Positions 6,991 through 13,491 of a stretch of DNA of 15,111 bases are shown here, piece after piece. A program made the translations under genes and the position numbers. The DNA comes from Rhodoferax sp. (GTDB lineage Bacteria > Pseudomonadota > Gammaproteobacteria > Burkholderiales > Burkholderiaceae_C). The notes under the pieces are model-generated. The model saw only the letters and a list, made by a program, of their open reading frames with translations. It was not told the DNA's origin and searched no databases. Position 1 is the first letter of the stretch; the number at the start of each line of letters is the position of its first letter. The DNA lies in contig JAQTSL010000055.1 of the NCBI GenBank assembly GCA_028711355.1, positions 1 to 15,111 of the forward strand. Direction: 5' to 3'.

Positions 6991-8862
6991 ATGAACAAGT
7001 ACCTTTTGGGTCTTTCACGCCCCGCCAAACGCACCGTGGTCTTGGGCGTTGATATTTGCATGGCTTTGTTTGCCACCTGGGCGGCCTATTCGCTGCGGGA
7101 AGAAAGCCTGCATTGGCCGCAAGGCGTTCAATGGTGGATTTATTTATCTGGTCCACTGATAGCTATTCCCATTTTTATTCGGATGGGGTTGTACCGTGCC
7201 ATATTTCGCTACACCGGCCTGGATGCGCTCATCACCACCGGGCAAGCGGTCGGGTTGTATGCGGCGCTGCATTTGATACTGTTACAGTGGTTTTTCTGGC
7301 CTGTTTTCCCACTTACTCTGGGTGTATTGCAGCCAATTCTGTTTTTGCTTTTGGTCGGTACCAGCCGGGCTATGGCCCGGTTTTGGCTGGCTGGGGTCGG
7401 TTATGGCCGTGGCTTTGACCAAGGGCGCATGCTTATTTATGGCGCTGGTACCGTGGGGGTGCAAACTGCATCGGCGATGGGCATTGCAGGTGGGTTGAAG
7501 CCATTTGGCTACATTGACGAAGACCCAGCCAAAATTGGCCAAACCATCAATGGCCTGCAAGTTTTTTCGCCAGCCAAATTGTCAGACGTTGTCAAAAAAT
7601 TTGGCATCACTGACGTTTTGCTGGCGCTCCCCAGAGCGACCCGGGAGCGCCGTAACCAAATCATCCACACTCTGCGTGCCTTGCACGTTCACACCCGCAC
7701 GTTACCGGCCCTGGCTGACCTTACCAGTGGCCGGGTCACGGTGCAAGATTTTCAGGAGCTTGATCTAGACGACCTGTTGGGGCGCGAGGCGATTAATTTG
7801 CAGGTGGACTTATTGGCCAGCCGCATTGTGGGCCAATCGATCTTGGTCAGCGGGGCCGGTGGCAGCATTGGCAGTGAACTGTGCCGTCAAATTTTGCACC
7901 AGCAACCGCGCCAACTTGTGCTGCTGGAACACAGCGAGTTTGCGCTTTACACCCTGCACCGCGAACTGCTGGGTTGGTGTGAAGGCAATGTATCCAAAGT
8001 CGAACTGGTGCCGCTCTTGGCCACCGTGGTTGACCGTCGCCGCCTGGACTGGATTTGCACCAACTACAGGCCGCACACCGTCTATCACGCCGCTGCTTAC
8101 AAGCATGTGCCGATGGTCGAATGCAATCCATCGCAAGGCATTGTCAACAACGTTTTTGGCACGCTCAATTTGGCTCAAGCTGCCGTGGCTGCTGGCGTTA
8201 GCAGCTTTGTGCTGATTTCTACCGACAAGGCGGTACGCCCGACCAACCTGATGGGCGCCAGCAAGCGCATGGGCGAGCAGGTTTTGCAAGCACTTGCCAG
8301 CCAGCCAGAGAATCATGGCACGTGCTTTAGCATGGTTCGCTTTGGCAACGTGTTGGGCTCTAGCGGCAGTGTGGTGCCACTGTTTCGTGACCAGTTAGCC
8401 AAGGGCGGCCCGCTGACAGTTACGCACCCAGAGGTCACCCGCTATTTCATGAGCATCCCTGAAGCCGTGCAACTGGTCTTGCAGGCCGCTGTCATGGCGC
8501 AGGGTGGAGAGGTTTTTGTGCTGGAAATGGGGCACTCGGTCAAGATACTCGACCTGGCCTATCGCCTGGTTGAGTTGTCAGGCTTGCAGGTGCGCGATGC
8601 CCAGCAGCCTGATGGCGATATCGAAATTACCTTTATTGGTCTGCGCCCCGGCGAAAAACTGTGCGAGGAGCTGTTGATTGGCGACAACCCGATGTCCACT
8701 GCGCACCCGCGCATCATGAAGGCGCACGAAGAATTTGTTGCCTGGCCAGACTTGCAAAGGCAGCTTCAACTGCTCATGCAGGCCGCCACAAACGAAGACG
8801 AAGCAGGCATCAGATCGGTGTTGCACGCCTGCGTGCAGGGCTTTCACGAACAGCCGTTTTAG
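6991..8862 (+). CDS. Membrane nucleotide-sugar 4,6-dehydratase/epimerase (WbpM/CapD family)
   Basis: Polytopic inner-membrane protein of 623 residues, of the WbpM/CapD/PglF type, which makes 4-keto-6-deoxy UDP-sugars from UDP-GlcNAc for O-antigen, capsule or protein glycans. Four hydrophobic segments fill about residues 14-125. A first Rossmann (CoA-binding-like) domain starts with GAGTVG at 151-156. The dehydratase domain has the NAD motif GAGGSIG at 288-294, then STDK (410-413) and MGASK (421-425); Met421 replaces the tyrosine of the usual YxxxK, as in the WbpM subfamily. The C-terminal GLRPGEKLCEEL is also typical. It appears intact. No other complete glycan gene is present; a gmd remnant lies 2.3 kb downstream. 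The exact substrate cannot be read from sequence. Confidence 0.9.
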   Translation: MNKYLLGLSRPAKRTVVLGVDICMALFATWAAYSLREESLHWPQGVQWWIYLSGPLIAIPIFIRMGLYRAIFRYTGLDALITTGQAVGLYAALHLILLQWFFWPVFPLTLGVLQPILFLLLVGTSRAMARFWLAGVGYGRGFDQGRMLIYGAGTVGVQTASAMGIAGGLKPFGYIDEDPAKIGQTINGLQVFSPAKLSDVVKKFGITDVLLALPRATRERRNQIIHTLRALHVHTRTLPALADLTSGRVTVQDFQELDLDDLLGREAINLQVDLLASRIVGQSILVSGAGGSIGSELCRQILHQQPRQLVLLEHSEFALYTLHRELLGWCEGNVSKVELVPLLATVVDRRRLDWICTNYRPHTVYHAAAYKHVPMVECNPSQGIVNNVFGTLNLAQAAVAAGVSSFVLISTDKAVRPTNLMGASKRMGEQVLQALASQPENHGTCFSMVRFGNVLGSSGSVVPLFRDQLAKGGPLTVTHPEVTRYFMSIPEAVQLVLQAAVMAQGGEVFVLEMGHSVKILDLAYRLVELSGLQVRDAQQPDGDIEITFIGLRPGEKLCEELLIGDNPMSTAHPRIMKAHEEFVAWPDLQRQLQLLMQAATNEDEAGIRSVLHACVQGFHEQPF

Positions 8863-9123
8863 CGTTCTGATCAGTTTCTAAAACACACAATGCCGGATCA
8901 ATGCGCAGCAGCAAAGCCCGTAGTTTTTTGTCGGTGGTGAGAAGCTTGCAGCCATAGCGCTGAGCCAGCGCAACAAAAATCATGTCATAGACCGGGTGAC
9001 CATGCTGCAGGGCAGACGTCATGGCCTGGATCACAAATCAGGTGCAATCACCCAGTCTGCTTGCTCAACGACATCAGCAAGCCACACCCCATCGACTAGC
9101 GCCACCATGGTTGCCAGCGACAT
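8810..9123 (-). pseudogene. Remnant of a VapC-type PIN toxin
   Basis: The upstream piece (9123 to 9031, minus strand) reads through VVEQADWVIAPDL and then hits TGA. It matches the early part of PIN proteins, where APDL is usually followed by a glutamate-containing helix. In another frame, from a GTG at 9034, the C-terminal PIN half follows: HPVYDMIFVALAQRYG and LLTTDKKL, with two of the metal-binding acidic positions. The middle of the domain is missing and the frame shifts at the junction. The reading frame runs on into sequence antisense to the last codons of the dehydratase gene, so the original stop is also lost. No antitoxin gene remains in the 70 nt before it. Non-functional. Confidence 0.7.
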
Positions 9124-9192
9124 ACTGACATACGATATTTCTTCGTATCGCAAAATAACGGCAAATGGGTTGAGCACACTGAACTGCTTTTT

Positions 9193-10260
9193 TCATTCAA
9201 CATCCGATATCGATTTAAAGTTATACCAAGTTCCGCGCCCCGCGCCTTGCACGGTCAAGTGCCCGCCAATCAACAGTTTTTTGATCTGTAGTTTGATGGT
9301 GTGGCGATTGGCCCCGGTTTGTACTTGGGCTTGGGCCACCGTCAAACGCCCCTGTTCACGCGCAATCGTAAGCAGTTGAACAGACAGCGCAGGCATCGTG
9401 GCCAGCAATACATGCTCGCGCTCAATCTTGAGCTCTAGCCGCTTAACCTGGCTCACCAAAGAGCTCAAAAAAAATGTGATCCACGGTTGCCAGTTCGGTG
9501 CCGCGGTGCGGATTGTGCCCTGCGTTTTACGTAGCGCAACGTAATAAGCCTGCTTGTTTTGCTCAATCACGCTCTCCAGCGAACTGTAGGGCACATACAC
9601 ATAACCCGATTGCAGCAAAAGCAGCGTGGTCAGTATGCGTGAGAGCCGCCCGTTACCATCATCAAACGGATGAATTTCCAAAAAAACCACCACAAAAACC
9701 GCCACGATCAACAGCGGATGCAAGGCTTGGCTACTGCGCATGTGGCGCACCCACTCAACCAGTTCGCGCATCAGCCTTGGCGTATCAAAAGGCGATGCAG
9801 TTTGAAAAATGGTGGCTATTTCATGCCCTTGCTCATCAAATGCGGCCACGCGGTTTTCATGCGTTTTGTATTGCCCACGGTGGCGCTCGTCCTTGCCGCT
9901 GTAGGCCAACAAATCCCGATGAATTTGCATGATGTGGTTCTCGTTGAACGTGATGTGCTCCCAAGAGCCAAACAGCAGCTCCATCACCTGCGCATAACCT
10001 GCCACCTCTTGCTCGTCACGCGTTGTGAACGACTTCATTTCAAGCTTTGCCACCAGTGCCGCAACAGCATCGTCAGAGAGTTGGCTCCCTTCAATGCGGG
10101 TGGACGACCCAATGCTCTCAATAGTGGCCACGCGGCGCAAAGCCAATAAGCGCACAGGTGCCAAAGTGCCCAAAGCCCGCCACGCACCCTTGAATTCATC
10201 CAGTCGCGAAATGAGCGCCAGAATATCGGGTGTGATTTGAATGTTATCGGTGATCAGCAT
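9193..10260 (-). CDS. Fic family protein (class II, self-inhibited AMPylase type)
   Basis: Predicted Fic-domain enzyme of 355 residues that would transfer AMP, or another nucleotide group, to a protein hydroxyl. The active-site motif HPFDDGNGRLSR is complete at residues 197-208 (H197, F199, D201, GNGR 202-205, R208). The N-terminal inhibitory helix has the class II signature S-T-R-I-E-G at 53-58, so activity should be blocked in cis without a separate antitoxin. A C-terminal winged-helix-like domain (LLTIAREQGRLTVAQAQ to GTWYNF) follows, as in many stand-alone Fic proteins. The start MLITDNIQITP fits the family, yet has no Shine-Dalgarno; a tandem repeat abuts it. It appears intact. Confidence 0.93.
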   Translation of the reverse strand: MLITDNIQITPDILALISRLDEFKGAWRALGTLAPVRLLALRRVATIESIGSSTRIEGSQLSDDAVAALVAKLEMKSFTTRDEQEVAGYAQVMELLFGSWEHITFNENHIMQIHRDLLAYSGKDERHRGQYKTHENRVAAFDEQGHEIATIFQTASPFDTPRLMRELVEWVRHMRSSQALHPLLIVAVFVVVFLEIHPFDDGNGRLSRILTTLLLLQSGYVYVPYSSLESVIEQNKQAYYVALRKTQGTIRTAAPNWQPWITFFLSSLVSQVKRLELKIEREHVLLATMPALSVQLLTIAREQGRLTVAQAQVQTGANRHTIKLQIKKLLIGGHLTVQGAGRGTWYNFKSISDVE

Positions 10261-10286
10261 AGCCGTAAATATAGCCGTAAATAGCC
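10259..10286. repeat. Tandem 12-bp repeat at the fic start codon
   Basis: ATAGCCGTAAAT occurs twice in tandem (10259-10270 and 10271-10282) followed by a partial third copy (AGCC). On the minus strand it lies directly before and into the fic ATG, where a ribosome-binding site would be expected. Confidence 0.8.
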
Positions 10287-10322
10287 ATTAAATCATTCCG
10301 CAAGGACACCCCTTTTCGGCCA

Positions 10323-10463
10323 TTACCCGTTGCTACCCAAACCCAATGTTTCCTGAAACGCCGCCCAATGCCCATCCACAAACGCCGTGAACTCGGCGTG
10401 CAAGCGCTCTGGCGCAAAGCGCAGGGCGTTGGCTGGGCAGGCGGCTGGCTTGATGCTCTTTAT
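10323..10463 (-). pseudogene. C-terminal fragment of an unidentified protein after the mazF-type gene
   Basis: An open frame of 46 codons with no ATG, GTG or TTG at its beginning starts next to the toxin stop codon and ends at TAA (10323-10325). The sequence NALRFAPERLHAEFTAFVD and the following HWAAFQETLGL looks like real protein (amphipathic, aromatic-rich) and not random frame noise. I do not recognise the family. It is most likely the tail of a gene cut by the arrival of the neighbouring toxin module. There is nothing else in the 196 nt between the toxin gene and fic. Confidence 0.4.
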
Positions 10464-10807
10464 TCAACCATGGCTTGCAACTTGGCTAGCACGTCTTCAA
10501 CAATACTCGCTGGCGCAGCCTCAATCAGTTTGGCACCCCGCGCAGCCAGATCAATAACACGGCAATGGCTGACCACCACCACCCCTTGCGTGACCATGCC
10601 TGCCCCCATCAGCGTTACCGCCCAGCCCTCAATACGGCCGATATTGCCGCCTTGTGTTACAGGCGCAATCAGGGCACGTCCACCCCGGTTGAACTCCGCA
10701 TTTGATAAAACCAGCACAGGGCGGGTGCCGCGCAGCTCAGTCCCAGCCGTGGGGTCTAGCGCAATGCGCACAATGTCGCCTTGCTTCATGGCACTGGCGC
10801 GCGTCAT
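10460..10807 (-). CDS. chpB: MazF/PemK-family toxin, ChpB-like
   Basis: Predicted sequence-specific mRNA endoribonuclease of 115 residues. Family features are GDIVRIALDPTAG, the core RGTRPVLVLSNAEFN, IAPVTQGG and the C-terminal VEDVLAKLQAMVE, which I recall as close to E. coli ChpB (LRLQAVVE ending). It overlaps its antitoxin gene by the ATGA arrangement (ATG 10807-10805, TGA 10806-10804), so the two are translationally coupled. An internal ATG at MKQGDIV is possible but would shorten the usual N-terminus. It appears intact. Confidence 0.92.
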   Translation of the reverse strand: MTRASAMKQGDIVRIALDPTAGTELRGTRPVLVLSNAEFNRGGRALIAPVTQGGNIGRIEGWAVTLMGAGMVTQGVVVVSHCRVIDLAARGAKLIEAAPASIVEDVLAKLQAMVE

Positions 10808-11064
10808 AGCGATTCATTGCTTACAGGGTGCACCGCGTCCCAAGCCACCAAGTCTTGCGGCATGGGCGCATTGAAATCACACAGGGCGTTCAATTCCTTG
10901 GCGCTGTACTTCTTTCGCGTTGGCTTCACGCGCAGCAGCAAAGCACCATCGTCAGTTTGTTTAAGCGACATCATTTGACCCACTGCAAGCCCCAGATCAC
11001 GCAACAATGCCGAAGGAAACGTCAGGCCGGTTGAATTGCCAATTTTTCGGATCATCAGTTCCAT
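10804..11064 (-). CDS. chpS: AbrB/MazE-family antitoxin, ChpS-like
   Basis: DNA-binding antitoxin with a swapped-hairpin AbrB/SpoVT N-terminal domain (IRKIGNSTGLTFPSALLRDL) and a disordered C-terminal part that would bind the toxin (YSAKELNALCDFNAP). The layout resembles E. coli ChpS. Two in-frame ATGs are present, at 11070 and 11064. AAAGGG lies only 2 nt from the first but 8 nt from the second, so I start at 11064 (MELMIRK, 86 residues). Expected to neutralise the downstream toxin and repress its own promoter. Confidence 0.88.
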   Translation of the reverse strand: MELMIRKIGNSTGLTFPSALLRDLGLAVGQMMSLKQTDDGALLLRVKPTRKKYSAKELNALCDFNAPMPQDLVAWDAVHPVSNESL

Positions 11065-11098
11065 AGTCATCGCCCTTTGGAGTGTTTATAACCTTGAC

Positions 11099-11126
11099 AT
11101 TATGCCAAATTGACTGCAAATGTAAA
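11099..11126 (-). promoter_or_regulatory. Promoter of the chpSB-type operon
   Basis: On the minus strand TTTACA (complement of 11121-11126) and CATAAT (complement of 11099-11104) are separated by 16 nt, close to sigma-70 consensus, about 35 nt before the antitoxin start. The surrounding 98-nt gap is AT-rich. Confidence 0.6.
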
Positions 11127-11167
11127 ACAATGTAGTACCTCAGTAAACTAAAGAATTGAACTTGGGT

Positions 11168-11450
11168 TTATAGGTCAATACAAAAATCTTCGGCGGTGGC
11201 CTTGGCCACCGCGTAGGGGCTGCGTGGCTTGAAGGCGGTCTCTTCGTCGGCGGGCTGGCCGCCGGTGTCGCCAAAGCACTCACCGGAGCCCGCGCTATAA
11301 AGCTTGATAGCGCCGCCGGTAAACCGTATCTCCTCTGGCAAGTTCAGCGTGCCCATGCCAATGCTCTCTAGCGTTTCCACCGGCTGGTCAAACGACAGCC
11401 CCACTGAGCTTTGCCCAGACACCCCACAAATCAACGCCTTTTTTTTTCAT
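11168..11450 (-). pseudogene. GDP-mannose 4,6-dehydratase remnant (gmd)
   Basis: Gmd makes GDP-4-keto-6-deoxymannose for rhamnose, fucose or perosamine-type sugars. Here ATG 11450-11448, preceded by a good AGGGG, opens a run of nine A residues. In the frame that follows the run the protein reads ALICGVSGQ, the conserved Gmd N-terminus with its NAD motif. That frame would need eight A residues, so the tract has slipped by one. GQ is then joined directly to SSVGLSFDQPVETLES, an internal Gmd segment, so the sequence between them is deleted. The catalytic stretch survives (SGECFGD and YAVAK), but after AKATA the homology stops and the frame ends 7 residues later, losing the C-terminal half. Confidence 0.85.
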
Positions 11451-11495
11451 ATTGATACCCCTGAAGTTGTTCTAGCAACCATCCCGGCAAATCCG

Positions 11496-11909
11496 TTAAG
11501 TCACTACAGTCACGGGCGGTTTCCAGGCACGGCTCAAGGCCCGACGGGCAAACTTGCGGTCGTCAAAAGTTGCCACCTGTTTGCATTGGCGATAAGAAGC
11601 ATGGTGCAAGGCATCGGAAAAGTCAAAGCCATCGGCCAGCGCATCAATAGACCAGTCCAACCCAAAGCGGTCTTCAAATTCGACATTGGGCAAGGCTTGC
11701 AGGTGGCGCAAGACCGTCAAAACATCAGCCACGGGGCACTTGTAGTAGCCACGCAGCACCCACTCCAGCTCCAACAAGACGGACTTGCTGACAAACAATT
11801 TTTTGCCACTTTCGATGAGTTTTTGCGCCAAAACACTCTGCTGCTGCGTAGCCGCATCGGGGCTGGCCACGTAATAACGTGCCAACACGTTGGTGTCGAG
11901 CCCAATCAT
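11496..11909 (-). CDS. vapC: VapC-type PIN-domain toxin
   Basis: Predicted Mg-dependent ribonuclease toxin of 137 residues. PIN motifs are in order: DTNVLARYY (D5), LELEWVLR (E47/E49), DFSDALHH (D96/D99) and TFDDRKFAR (D116/D117), so the acidic quartet is intact. It begins within the end of vapB by an ATGA overlap. A functional toxin is likely, unlike the other PIN genes in this window. Confidence 0.93.
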   Translation of the reverse strand: MIGLDTNVLARYYVASPDAATQQQSVLAQKLIESGKKLFVSKSVLLELEWVLRGYYKCPVADVLTVLRHLQALPNVEFEDRFGLDWSIDALADGFDFSDALHHASYRQCKQVATFDDRKFARRALSRAWKPPVTVVT

Positions 11910-12142
11910 GGCGTAGGGATGGCCAGGCTTGCCACATCAAAATCTGCGGGTATGCCAGCCTGATTGCTTTGGATCAGGCCAAAACCGCTGGCCATGTTGG
12001 CGCGCACTGACGGTGCCGGGCGCAGTTCAATGTGATCGCCCACAATGCTGAAAGCCACCGCAAAACCTTGCTGCAAGCCAAAATGTTGCCGAACATCACG
12101 CGGTATGGTGACTTGGCCTTTGCTGGTGATGGTTGTTTGCAT
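11906..12142 (-). CDS. vapB: AbrB-type antitoxin of the VapBC pair
   Basis: Antitoxin of 78 residues with a classic AbrB/SpoVT start, MQTTITSKGQVTIPRDV, then HFGLQQGFAVAFSIVGDHIEL. The C-terminal third (GLIQSNQAGIPADFDVASL) is the likely toxin-binding tail. An upstream GTG-type start would add 13 residues that do not fit the family, so I start at ATG 12142. Overlap with vapC by 4 nt indicates an operon. Probable autorepressor acting on the palindromes just upstream. Confidence 0.92.
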   Translation of the reverse strand: MQTTITSKGQVTIPRDVRQHFGLQQGFAVAFSIVGDHIELRPAPSVRANMASGFGLIQSNQAGIPADFDVASLAIPTP

Positions 12143-12160
12143 GGCGATGATTCCAAAAGT

Positions 12161-12182
12161 ATTACATGGTAATGCTGGCATT
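12161..12182. promoter_or_regulatory. Paired palindromes, candidate VapBC operator
   Basis: ATTACATGGTAAT (12161-12173, arms of 5) overlaps AATGCTGGCATT (12171-12182, arms of 5). They lie 19-40 nt upstream of the vapB start, where an AbrB-type antitoxin would bind to repress the operon. A TAAT-rich -10-like sequence is inside. Confidence 0.45.
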
Positions 12183-12197
12183 TAAACACAACAGGGT

Positions 12198-12222
12198 ATT
12201 AATGGGGGTCTGACCCCAATTA
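12198..12222. repeat. AATTGGGGTCAGA-type palindrome, copy 2
   Basis: TGGGGGTC / GACCCCA forms a near-perfect inverted repeat around a central TG. Read on the minus strand it begins AATTGGGGTCAGA and ends ATTAAT, matching the element at 4541-4564. It marks the left edge of the transposase fragment. Confidence 0.6.
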
Positions 12223-12483
12223 CAGCCTCTTACCACCGTGAGCCTCTTTCTTGAACAGGTTCTGGGTGCTGACCACAGTTGCCAAGACACGGTAGCGCGG
12301 GGCCTGAGCAACCGGGTGGCACAAGACCTTAGCGAGTCAAGTCTTGACACAGGCGCCTACTGCAAAGCGCGCCGACGCCTGGGTTCGCAATTACTTCCGG
12401 CACTGTCCAAAGCGCTCTGCCAGCGGCTGAGCCAAGCCCAGTCAAATTCATGGCGCTGGCGCGGGCGAGAGATCAAACTCATT
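12220..12483 (+). mobile_element. IS4-type transposase, N-terminal fragment
   Basis: A plus-strand frame reads QPLTTVSLFLEQVLGADHS, then ARGLSNRVAQDLSE, LDTGAYCKARRRL and WRWRGREIKLI, the N-terminal domain of IS4-family DDE transposases. An in-frame GTG at 12238 is the only possible start. Homology ends at IKLI near 12483, just before the point where the family normally has DGTT and its first catalytic aspartate, so the catalytic domain is entirely missing. No terminal inverted repeats of an IS could be identified. The frame then runs into the phage-type gene on the other strand. Confidence 0.75.
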
Positions 12484-12509
12484 GGGGTGCCATTGGGGAC
12501 GCTACCCTT

Positions 12510-12839
12510 TTATTCCGCCAGCACCGCCACATAGGCAGCCACTTTGGCAGCGCAGTACAAGGCCATAAACCAGTAGGTGATGATGGGGCGCACGCTGGTG
12601 GACAGTGCGTCCGCCCACTTCACATCCGATGGCTTGCCCTGGCCAGCAACGGCTTCCTTAAAGGCCTCCATTGCGCCGGTGTTCCAGGCGGCATCGGCAC
12701 TTTCGCCAATTTCTGCCATACGCTATGCGCCGCGCACCTTCTCAAACTCAAGCGCCTTGTCTTGCATGGCCAGCTCATGCACCCACGCTCGCACCGGGCC
12801 ATTGCGGTTGCTGGTATGCCAGTACAGGTGTTCGTTAAC
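12510..12839 (-). pseudogene. Phage-type small membrane protein, interrupted by a stop codon
   Basis: Reading the minus strand from 12839, one frame gives VNEHLYWHTSNRNGPVRAW, then HELAMQDKALEFEKVRGA, a TAG at 12725-12723, and continues in the same frame as RMAEIGESADAAWNTGAM, KWADALSTSVRPIITYWF and ALYCAAKVAAYVAVLAE before TAA. The halves belong together: a charged N-terminus and one hydrophobic segment near the end, resembling small prophage proteins I recall with a KWAD..SVRP..TYW signature. A family name cannot be given. The C-terminus also looks short. No start codon is present at the 5' end, next to the hairpin at 12837-12861. Confidence 0.6.
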
Positions 12840-12861
12840 CCTCCGGCTTCAGCCGGTGGTT
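12837..12861. repeat. CCGGCTTCAGCCGG hairpin
   Basis: CCGGCT (12843-12848) and AGCCGG (12851-12856) form a 6-bp stem around TC, extended by AACC / GGTT arms with a small internal mismatch. It sits exactly at the junction of the TPR-like fragment and the phage-type fragment. Could be a REP-like insertion or a transcription stop. Confidence 0.6.
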
Positions 12862-13075
12862 GTTTAGTCTCCAATTGGTCCGGAAACTTGACCAGCAGCT
12901 TTTGTGCGCGCAGCAGGGCCTGTTTGTGGCTGATGCGGCCTGCTTCCAGGCTGTCGGTCAGCTCGTCGAGTTCCTCTTCTTCGGCCCAATCTCTGGAGAA
13001 AGTGCCGTATTGAACTGGCTTGTCTGTGTCGTCGTCGGTGTCTTCACGTACAGAAAAATTAAGCTGGGTCGTCAT
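12862..13075 (-). pseudogene. Truncated TPR-like protein gene
   Basis: The minus-strand start at 13075 has a good AAGGAAA ribosome site. About 70 residues look genuine: TDKPVQYGTFSRDWAEEEE, then LDELTDSLEAGRISHKQALL and AQKLLVKFPDQLE, resembling proteins with an acidic N-terminus followed by tetratricopeptide-like helices. At the hairpin (12837-12861) the frame turns into PPAEAGG and then low-quality sequence antisense or out of frame to the phage-type gene, so the C-terminus is lost. The start overlaps the end of the XRE gene by 17 nt, suggesting a former operon. Function unknown. Confidence 0.55.
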
Positions 13076-13391
13076 GGCTGGTTTCCTTGGTTGACTGCGT
13101 GGATGTGAACACCCGACCTTGGGATGCGATATACCGGCGAATGTCTGGCGCCATGTGTTCTGGCACCAGCATCACGGCAAGTTCCATCGCATCGGCAATG
13201 CGCTCGATGGACGACAAACGCGGGTCGCGCTTGCTGCTTTCAATCTCAGACAGGTGCTGCACCGACATACCGGAAATCAGTGCTGAGCAAACAGCCGCAT
13301 TTGGCAAAGTTGTTGGGATGTTGGTGTGCCTGCATGGTGGGAAGTTTAGGTGGCGACACAGGGAAGTGTTCATCGCATCGTATGAATTCAA
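13059..13391 (-). pseudogene. XRE-family regulator lacking the first HTH helices
   Basis: The strong part of this frame starts around 13298: SGMSVQHLSEIESSKRDPRL, then SSIERIADAMELAVMLVP and IRRYIASQGRVF, the recognition helix and following helices of a Cro/C1-type HTH with a HipB-like tail. A normal family member has about 25 residues of helices 1-2 before GMSVQ. Here the preceding residues (MNSYDAMNTSLCRHLNF onward) do not match, and a good-looking ATG at about 13334 is in another frame, so the N-terminus seems deleted or shifted. If anything is made it would not bind DNA normally. The partner gene of the original module cannot be identified. Confidence 0.6.
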
Positions 13392-13432
13392 ACAAGCCTA
13401 CGCACCGCAGTAACCACCTGACATAACATCTG

Positions 13433-13471
13433 CTATTTGTCTGAAAAATCTGCTATATTTCGGACAAATAG
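13433..13471 (+). promoter_or_regulatory. Inverted repeat around the -10 box of the AbiE operon
   Basis: CTATTTGTC at 13433-13441 is an exact inverted match to GACAAATAG at 13463-13471 (11 of 12 when extended). Between the arms lies an extended -10, TGCTATATT (13451-13459). The arms end 20 nt before the abiEi start. AbiEi antitoxins are known to bind inverted repeats in their promoter, and this is the natural operator. Confidence 0.65.
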
Positions 13472-13491
13472 AATCTTGTCGCTTATACCCC

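Noticed and set aside
9131..9150. Small palindrome (TACGA..TCGTA and CGATA..TATCG) before the vapC remnant
   Set aside because: It could be the old operator of the lost antitoxin gene, but the arms are 5 nt and overlapping, so chance cannot be excluded.
9498..10240. Plus-strand open frames of 71-159 residues
   Set aside because: They are antisense to the fic gene, have no family features and no ribosome sites.
11304..11963. Plus-strand 219-residue open frame
   Set aside because: It is antisense to the gmd remnant and vapC, both of which have clear family motifs on the minus strand.
12450..13013. Plus-strand 187-residue open frame
   Set aside because: It spans the transposase edge and runs antisense to phage-type and TPR-like fragments with no recognisable domain.
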